This document shows, piece after piece, positions 59,368 through 64,000 of a stretch of DNA of 64,000 bases (its first letter is position 1; each line of letters opens with the position of its first letter). The notes under the pieces were generated by a model. That model saw nothing but the letters and a program-made list of their open reading frames with translations, did no database searches and was not told the DNA's origin. Both the position numbers and the translations under genes were made by a program. The stretch is from Lachnospiraceae bacterium UBA5899 (lineage in GTDB: Bacteria; Bacillota; Clostridia; Lachnospirales; Lachnospiraceae): NCBI GenBank assembly GCA_002432425.1, contig DJEL01000043.1, positions 49,549-113,548 on the forward strand. Reading direction: 5' to 3'.

Positions 59368-60591
59368 CTATTTGTTGTTCTTCTCAACCTCTAATTTCTT
59401 CATGGCGCGTACCTTTAAGGACAGACCGAACAGATTGATGAAGCCTTCTGCATCGTGGTGGTCGTAAAGGTCACCGGTCTTGAAGGATGCTAAGGATTCA
59501 TTGTAGAGGGAGTAAGGAGAAGTAGTGCCGGCTTTGATAATGTTGCCCTTGTAAAGCTTGAACTTCACTTCACCGGTTACATATTCCTGGGTTACTTCGA
59601 TGAAAGCCTGCATAGCTTCGCGAAGAGGAGTGAACCACTTGCCTTCGTAAACAAGGCTTGCAAATTTAGCGCCGATTTCGATCTTCATGGCATAGGTGTC
59701 GCGGTCTAAGATTAACTCTTCAAGCTGCTGGTGAGCTTCCATTAAAATGGTGCCGCCCGGTGTCTCGTATACACCACGGGACTTCATGCCGACAACACGG
59801 TTTTCCACGATGTCGATGATACCGATACCGTGCTTGCCGCCCAGTCTGTTTAATTCTCTTACGATGTCGGAGTATTTCATCTTCTTGCCGTTTACGGAAG
59901 TGGGAATACCCTTTTCAAAAGTCATGGTAACATATTCTGCCTGGTCGGGAGCCTTCTCCGGAGTAGTACCGAGCACTAACAGATGGTCGTAGTTGGGCTC
60001 GTTAGCCGGGTCTTCCAGTTCCAGACCTTCATGGCTGATGTGCCAGATGTTACGGTCACGGCTGTAGGAAGAGTCGGTGGAGAAAGGAAGATTGATGCCG
60101 TGAGCCTGGCAGTAAGCGATTTCGGATTCACGGGAGTCCATTTTCCACTTGTCGTTTCTCCAGGGAGCAATAATCTTGATATCGGGAGCCAGAGCCTTGA
60201 TACCCAGTTCAAAACGAATCTGGTCGTTGCCCTTTCCGGTTGCGCCGTGGCAGATGGCAACAGCGTTTTCTTTTCTTGCAATTTCCACTAACTTCTTGGC
60301 AATCAGAGGTCTTGCCATGGAAGTACCTAATAAATATTTATTTTCGTAAACAGCATGTGCCTGTACGCAGGGAGCAATGTAATCGTCGCAGAACTCGTCG
60401 ATAACATCCAAAATGTATAATTTTGCAGCACCGCAGGATTTTGCACGTTCCTCAAGACCGTTTAATTCTTCTTCCTGACCGCAGTCGATGCAGACACAGA
60501 CTACATCATAATCATAAGTTTCTTTTAACCAAGGAATGATGGCAGTGGTATCCAGACCGCCGGAATATGCCAAAACAACTTTTTCCTTCAT
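59368..60591 (-). CDS. argG: Argininosuccinate synthase
   Basis: A 407-residue enzyme joining citrulline and aspartate with ATP in arginine synthesis. LAYSGGLDTTAIIPWLKE is the PP-loop ATP-binding motif; CHGATGKGNDQIRFELG, TDSSYSRDRNIWHISHEGLELEDP and GKHGIGIIDIVENRVVGMKSRGVYETPGG follow. TAGGAGG precedes the ATG. Its promoter faces away from the argJ-argB-argD operon across a region with several ARG boxes, so both are probably repressed by ArgR. Confidence 0.98.
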   Translation of the reverse strand: MKEKVVLAYSGGLDTTAIIPWLKETYDYDVVCVCIDCGQEEELNGLEERAKSCGAAKLYILDVIDEFCDDYIAPCVQAHAVYENKYLLGTSMARPLIAKKLVEIARKENAVAICHGATGKGNDQIRFELGIKALAPDIKIIAPWRNDKWKMDSRESEIAYCQAHGINLPFSTDSSYSRDRNIWHISHEGLELEDPANEPNYDHLLVLGTTPEKAPDQAEYVTMTFEKGIPTSVNGKKMKYSDIVRELNRLGGKHGIGIIDIVENRVVGMKSRGVYETPGGTILMEAHQQLEELILDRDTYAMKIEIGAKFASLVYEGKWFTPLREAMQAFIEVTQEYVTGEVKFKLYKGNIIKAGTTSPYSLYNESLASFKTGDLYDHHDAEGFINLFGLSLKVRAMKKLEVEKNNK

Positions 60592-60634
60592 ATTTTTATG
60601 CCTCCTATGTGGAATCTTTTTTGAACTTGCCCTT

Positions 60635-60663
60635 ACTATACAACAACTTTATCTTGATTGCAA
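60635..60663 (-). promoter_or_regulatory. argG promoter
   Basis: On the minus strand TTGCAA (60663-60658), 17-base spacer, TATAGT (60640-60635), about 44 bases before the argG ATG. Confidence 0.7.
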
Positions 60664-60670
60664 GCAGAAA

Positions 60671-60765
60671 AATGCATATAATATAGAAAAAGATTGCATA
60701 AAATACAGAACAAAATGCATAAAAATTAAAAACAAAGGAAATGCTTGCATAAAAATTCATAAGTG
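60671..60765. promoter_or_regulatory. ARG-box cluster (ArgR operators)
   Basis: Four half-operator-like copies of the ARG-box pattern: AATGCATATAATATAG (near 60671), TTGCATAAAATACAG (near 60694), AATGCATAAAAATTAAAA (near 60714) and TTGCATAAAAATTCATAA (60745-60762). They resemble the AhrC/ArgR consensus built on AATAAAAATTCA. The last overlaps the rightward promoter, the first adjoins the argG -35. Confidence 0.75.
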
Positions 60766-60772
60766 CTATAAT
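60745..60772 (+). promoter_or_regulatory. Promoter of the GNAT-argJ-argB-argD operon
   Basis: TTGCAT (60745-60750), 16-base spacer, TATAAT (60767-60772). The -35 and spacer lie within an ARG box, so ArgR would block polymerase binding. Predicted +1 is near 60779. Confidence 0.75.
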
Positions 60773-60775
60773 GTA

Positions 60776-60832
60776 CCCATGCAAGAGCAAAACAAGCGAC
60801 CCCATAGGGGGCATTTGTTTTTCTTGCATGGG
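60776..60832 (+). ncRNA. 5'-terminal long hairpin of the arginine operon leader
   Basis: CCCATGCAAGA (60776-60786) pairs with TCTTGCATGGG (60822-60832); within it AAAACAA pairs with TTGTTTT and CCCC with GGGG around ATA. Transcription should begin at about its first bases, so the arginine mRNA would start with a 5' hairpin of some 22 pairs. No T run follows, so it is not a terminator on this strand. Confidence 0.55.
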
Positions 60833-60834
60833 TA

Positions 60835-60890
60835 GCTCCCGAATACCCTGCGAAGCAGGGAAGGAGCGCAGAAGGCGCGAATTCGGGAGC
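60835..60890 (+). repeat. Three-way-junction palindromic element in the arginine leader
   Basis: GCTCCCGAAT (60835-60844) pairs with ATTCGGGAGC (60881-60890), enclosing two hairpins, CCCTGC-GAA-GCAGGG (60846-60860) and GCGC-AGAAG-GCGC (60866-60878). It is GC-rich in an AT-rich leader, 32 bp before the GNAT gene. It may be a dispersed palindromic repeat unit of this genome or a structured regulatory RNA. Confidence 0.55.
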
Positions 60891-60922
60891 GTGCAGTTCT
60901 TATTTAAGGAAAGGAGCCGGAC

Positions 60923-61372
60923 ATGATTACAATACGTGCCATGGAATCAGAAGATTTTGAAGGAGTACATAAGCTTTGGATGAGCATCAAAGGCTTTGCC
61001 ATAAGAAGCATCGATGATGCGAAGGAAGGCGTGGAACGCTTCTTGAAACGAAATCCCGGCATCAGTGTGGTGGCAGAGGAAGACGGCGAAATCGTGGGAG
61101 CCATCCTTTGCGGACACGACGGCAGAAGAGGCTGTCTGTACCATGTCTGTGTGAGAGAAGATAAACGAATGAAGGGCATCGGCAAATCCATGGTTGTGTA
61201 CTGCATGGAGAAGCTGAAGGAAGAGAAAATCAGCAAGGTGTCCCTGATAGCCTTTACCGAAAACGATATCGGCAATGCGTTCTGGAAATGCATCGGCTGG
61301 ACAAAGAGAAACGATTTGAACTATTATGATTTCGTATTAAACACCGAAAATATTATTGCTTTTAATAAGTAG
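60923..61372 (+). CDS. GNAT acetyltransferase in the arginine operon
   Basis: A 149-residue GNAT protein: ISVVAEEDGEIVGAILCGHDG (strand 4), CVREDKRMKGIGKSMVVYCME (the R-x-x-G-x-G acetyl-CoA loop), ENDIGNAFWKCIGW. Most similar in kind to YpeA-like N-acetyltransferases. As first gene before argJ, it may supply N-acetylglutamate, but other roles are possible. AAAGGAGCC precedes the ATG. Confidence 0.85.
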   Translation: MITIRAMESEDFEGVHKLWMSIKGFAIRSIDDAKEGVERFLKRNPGISVVAEEDGEIVGAILCGHDGRRGCLYHVCVREDKRMKGIGKSMVVYCMEKLKEEKISKVSLIAFTENDIGNAFWKCIGWTKRNDLNYYDFVLNTENIIAFNK

Positions 61373-61421
61373 AAGATTTACTCTGATAGGGAAGTTTTGA
61401 TGCAGAAAGCGAGGAAAAGTC

Positions 61422-62645
61422 ATGAAATTTACAGAAGGCGGCGTAACCGCAGCAAAAGGATTTGAAGCAGCAGGTGCGGAAGCACAGATTAAATATAAAA
61501 ACAGAATGGATATGGCGCTTGTATACAGCAAGGTTCCCTGCGTGAGTGCCGGTACTTTTACCAGCAACGTGGTGAAAGCAGCCCCCGTTCTCTGGGACAA
61601 GAATATCGTGAATACCAAAGAAACCGCACAGGCGGTGGTAGTCAACTCCGGTATAGCCAATGCGTGCACCGGCAGGCAGGGCATGGACATCTGTAAAAAG
61701 GAAGCGGAATGTGCGGGCAAGCTGCTGGGCATCCCCGCAGATGCGGTATTGGTAGCGTCCACCGGTGTTATCGGCATGCAGATTCCCGAAGACAGAATTT
61801 GTGCCGGTATTGAGAAACTGGCAGCGGCAAAAACAGATACCCTGAAAGCCGGAAACGATGCCGCAAGAGCCATTATGACCACCGATACGGTATTCAAGGA
61901 AGTGGCGGTGGAAATCGAACTATCCGGCAAAAAAGTGATCCTCGGCGGTATGTGCAAGGGCTCCGGCATGATTCATCCCAATATGTGCACCATGTTAGGT
62001 TTTGTTACCACGGATGCCGCAATCAGCAAGGAACTTCTGGTAAAGGCGGTAAAAAAAGATGTGATAGACTCCTTTAACATGATTTCCGTGGACGGCGATA
62101 CCTCCACCAATGACACCCTTCTGGTGCTGGCAAACGGTATGGCGGAAAACCCTTTGATTACAGAAGAAAATGAGGATTATAAAGTATTCTGCGAAGCCCT
62201 TCATGCGGTAACTACCACTCTGGCAAAGAAGATGGCGGGTGACGGCGAAGGTGCCACCGCATTGTTTGAAACGAAGGTCATTCATGCGGATACCAAGCAG
62301 AATGCCCGTATTTTAGCAAAATCCGTTATCTGCTCCTCCCTGACTAAGGCAGCGATTTTCGGACATGATGCCAACTGGGGCAGAATTCTCTGTGCCCTTG
62401 GCTATTCCGGTGTCAGCTTTGACCCGGAAAATGTGGATTTGTACTTTGAAGCGGAAGGCAAAAAGATGGCGATTTTCAGTAAGGGTGTTGCCTGCGATTA
62501 CAGCGAGGAAGAAGCCAGCGCCATTTTGTCCTGCAAGGAAGTTACCGCTCTGGTGGACATGCACATGGGCGAAGAAAGCGCTACGGCATGGGGCTGCGAT
62601 TTGAGCTATGATTATGTAAAGATTAACGCCGATTACCGGTCATAA
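61422..62645 (+). CDS. argJ: Ornithine acetyltransferase (ArgJ)
   Basis: A 407-residue enzyme transferring acetyl from N-acetylornithine to glutamate (recycling route). It opens GGVTAAKGFEAAGAEAQIK; the self-cleavage and nucleophile site lies in PNMCTMLGFVTTDA, cut before the Thr; KGSGMIHPNM and HDANWGRILCALGYSGV are further signatures. Whether it is also able to use acetyl-CoA cannot be seen. argB follows closely. Confidence 0.97.
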   Translation: MKFTEGGVTAAKGFEAAGAEAQIKYKNRMDMALVYSKVPCVSAGTFTSNVVKAAPVLWDKNIVNTKETAQAVVVNSGIANACTGRQGMDICKKEAECAGKLLGIPADAVLVASTGVIGMQIPEDRICAGIEKLAAAKTDTLKAGNDAARAIMTTDTVFKEVAVEIELSGKKVILGGMCKGSGMIHPNMCTMLGFVTTDAAISKELLVKAVKKDVIDSFNMISVDGDTSTNDTLLVLANGMAENPLITEENEDYKVFCEALHAVTTTLAKKMAGDGEGATALFETKVIHADTKQNARILAKSVICSSLTKAAIFGHDANWGRILCALGYSGVSFDPENVDLYFEAEGKKMAIFSKGVACDYSEEEASAILSCKEVTALVDMHMGEESATAWGCDLSYDYVKINADYRS

Positions 62646-62671
62646 ACCTTAAGAAAGGATTGGTTTGGAAA

Positions 62672-63580
62672 ATGGAAGAAAAGGATATGAAAGAAGTTTT
62701 GCAGAAAGCGGAAGTGCTGATTGAAGCCCTTCCTTACATACAGAAATTCAACCGTAAAATTATCGTTGTGAAATACGGCGGAAGCGCCATGAGCAACGAA
62801 GAACTGCAGAAAAATGTCATCAAGGACGTAACCCTGTTAAAGCTGGTTGGTTTCAAACCCATTATCGTACACGGCGGCGGTAAGGAAATCAGCCGCTGGG
62901 TCGGCAAGGTCGGCAAGGAAGCCCAGTTTATCAACGGACTGCGAGTGACCGATGAAGAAACCATGGAAATTGCGGAAATGGTACTGAATAAGGTAAACAA
63001 AAGCCTGGTTACCATGGTGGAAGAGCTTGGCGTCAAGGCAGTCGGCTTAAGCGGCAAGGACGGCGGACTCTTAAAGGTGGATAAAAAGTACGCAGACGGA
63101 AAAGACATCGGTTATGTGGGAGACATCAAGCAGGTTGACCCCACTGTCCTGTATGACCTTCTGGAAAAAGACTTTCTTCCCATCGTGGCGCCCATCGGTC
63201 TGGATGACAATTTCAAAACCTACAACATCAATGCGGACGATGCGGCTTGCGCCATTGCCAAGGCAGTCGGTGCGGAAAAGCTGGCGTTCCTGACGGATAT
63301 CGAAGGTCTGTACCGTGACATTAACGATAAGTCTTCCTTTATTTCCAGACTGAGTGCGACTCAGGCAGAAGAACTGATTAACAGCGGACTTATCGGCGGA
63401 GGCATGCTGCCGAAGCTCGGAAACTGTACTTCCGCTATCCGCAACGGCGTCAACCGTGTGCATATTCTGGACGGACGTATTCCCCACTGCCTGCTTCTGG
63501 AAATCTTTACCCAGGGCGGTATCGGAACGGCGATTGTCAAAGACGGGGATATGGCGGAAAACGGCTGGAAAATGCAGTAG
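62672..63580 (+). CDS. argB: Acetylglutamate kinase
   Basis: A 302-residue amino acid kinase: KIIVVKYGGSAMSNEEL, KPIIVHGGGKEISRW, VTDEETMEIAEMVL, KAVGLSGKDGGLL and INADDAACAIAKAVGAEKLAFLTDI. It phosphorylates N-acetylglutamate, the arginine-feedback-controlled step in many bacteria. The ATG at 62672 is used; a TTG 4 codons earlier is in frame. Operon with argJ before and argD after. Confidence 0.96.
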   Translation: MEEKDMKEVLQKAEVLIEALPYIQKFNRKIIVVKYGGSAMSNEELQKNVIKDVTLLKLVGFKPIIVHGGGKEISRWVGKVGKEAQFINGLRVTDEETMEIAEMVLNKVNKSLVTMVEELGVKAVGLSGKDGGLLKVDKKYADGKDIGYVGDIKQVDPTVLYDLLEKDFLPIVAPIGLDDNFKTYNINADDAACAIAKAVGAEKLAFLTDIEGLYRDINDKSSFISRLSATQAEELINSGLIGGGMLPKLGNCTSAIRNGVNRVHILDGRIPHCLLLEIFTQGGIGTAIVKDGDMAENGWKMQ

Positions 63581-63636
63581 GACAGGAATGAAGATTACGA
63601 CTGGAAAATGCAATGAGAAAGGAACGAAGATTATGG
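63565..63636 (+). repeat. 36-bp tandem duplication at the argB-argD junction
   Basis: Two adjacent 36-bp units (63565-63600 and 63601-63636), each beginning CTGGAAAATGCA and ending near GAAGATTA, match at 29 of 36 positions. The first covers the argB stop, the second the argD ribosome site and start. Confidence 0.7.
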
Positions 63637-64000
63637 CAGAAAATCTGACGATGCAGGAATATATCGACGAGGCGGAAAGCGAACTGCTTCACACCTACAA
63701 CCGTTACCAGATTGTACTGGACAAGGGCGACGGTGTTTATCTGTATGACTATAACGGCAAGAAATATCTGGATTTTGTTTCCGGTATTGCGGTGTTTGCT
63801 TTGGGATATCATAACAAAAGCTACAACAATGCCCTGAAGGAGCAGATTGACAAGCTCATTCACACATCTAACTATTATTATAATGTGCCCGCTATCGAAG
63901 CGGCTAAAAAATTAAAAGCCGTCAGCGGCATGGACAGGGTATTTTTTACCAACTCCGGTGCGGAGGCCATTGAAGGCGCCATCAAGGCAGCCAGAAAATA
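63633..64000 (+). CDS. argD: Acetylornithine aminotransferase, N-terminal part
   Basis: The window ends after about 122 codons. The visible part opens MAENLTMQEYIDEAESELLH, then YQIVLDKGDGVYLYDYNGKKYLDFVSGIAVFALGY and FFTNSGAEAIEGAIKAARK, the family motif for cofactor phosphate binding in class III aminotransferases. The enzyme makes N-acetylornithine from its semialdehyde. GAGAAAGGAACGA precedes the ATG. The pyridoxal lysine lies beyond the window. Confidence 0.93.
   Translation, partial: MAENLTMQEYIDEAESELLHTYNRYQIVLDKGDGVYLYDYNGKKYLDFVSGIAVFALGYHNKSYNNALKEQIDKLIHTSNYYYNVPAIEAAKKLKAVSGMDRVFFTNSGAEAIEGAIKAARK

Noticed and set aside
1..64000. CRISPR arrays, tRNA or rRNA genes, complete insertion sequences
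   Set aside because: None were seen on reading both strands; the only mobile-type remnant is the decayed PD-(D/E)XK gene at 23.1 kb. A tRNA scan was not possible.

Overview
The window reads as chromosome of an endospore-forming, Gram-positive Clostridia bacterium, most likely a member of the Lachnospiraceae. The evidence is the spoIIAA-spoIIAB-sigF operon, spoVA genes, a T-box leader on valS, strong AGGAGG ribosome sites, and several small families typical of that group (DUF5721, PadR-DUF1700-DUF4097, GH25 lysozyme, beta-helix lipoprotein). I cannot name a species. Coding density is high and most genes share a moderate base composition. Visibly AT-rich patches (about 3.5-3.76 kb, 20.4-20.8 kb, 33.0-34.3 kb, 54.5-57.3 kb) look like accessory inserts or regulatory spacers.

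Layout. 0-3.5 kb: C-terminal part of a Rad3/DinG-type helicase, a DnaA-box cluster, a GT-C-like membrane protein, and an Abi_2 (AbiF-type) HEPN protein on the minus strand with its own small structured RNA. 3.6-9.6 kb: PadR-DUF1700-DUF4097 operon, cupin, MATE transporter, and a vitamin B6 salvage pair (kinase plus ECF S component). 9.8-19.9 kb: zinc-ribbon membrane protein, T-box/valS, folC, zinc-ribbon TPR protein, the spoIIA operon, GH25 lysozyme, thioesterase. 20-23 kb: XRE regulator and an AgrA/AgrC-like two-component pair. 23-31 kb: a decayed PD-(D/E)XK gene, then GDP-L-fucose genes by both routes (bifunctional fkp; gmd, fcl, manC) around an AraC regulator. 31.4-33 kb: spoVAA-AB-AC.

33-45 kb: PD-(D/E)XK-like protein, GGDEF/EAL protein, beta-helix lipoprotein, SH3-NlpC/P60 hydrolase, a 21-residue Cys-rich peptide gene with a long structured leader, a MarR-controlled heterodimeric ABC exporter, and a CapA-like protein. 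45-54 kb: OLD-family nuclease, rRNA methyltransferase, a second spoVA cluster (spoVAD and spoVAE with candidate sigma-G promoters) interleaved with ridA and a shikimate-kinase-like gene, then an LTA-synthase-like protein. 54-59 kb: AT-rich accessory stretch (truncated sigma factor, two unknown exported proteins), DegV and an orphan LytTR regulator. 59.4-64 kb: divergent arginine biosynthesis genes argG and GNAT-argJ-argB-argD, controlled through a shared region with ARG boxes and structured leaders.

Most unusual: the AbiF-type locus with its separately promoted and terminated RNA and an apparent CTG start; the multi-helix leader in front of the 21-residue Cys-rich ORF; the structured arginine leader; and the split spoVA operon.
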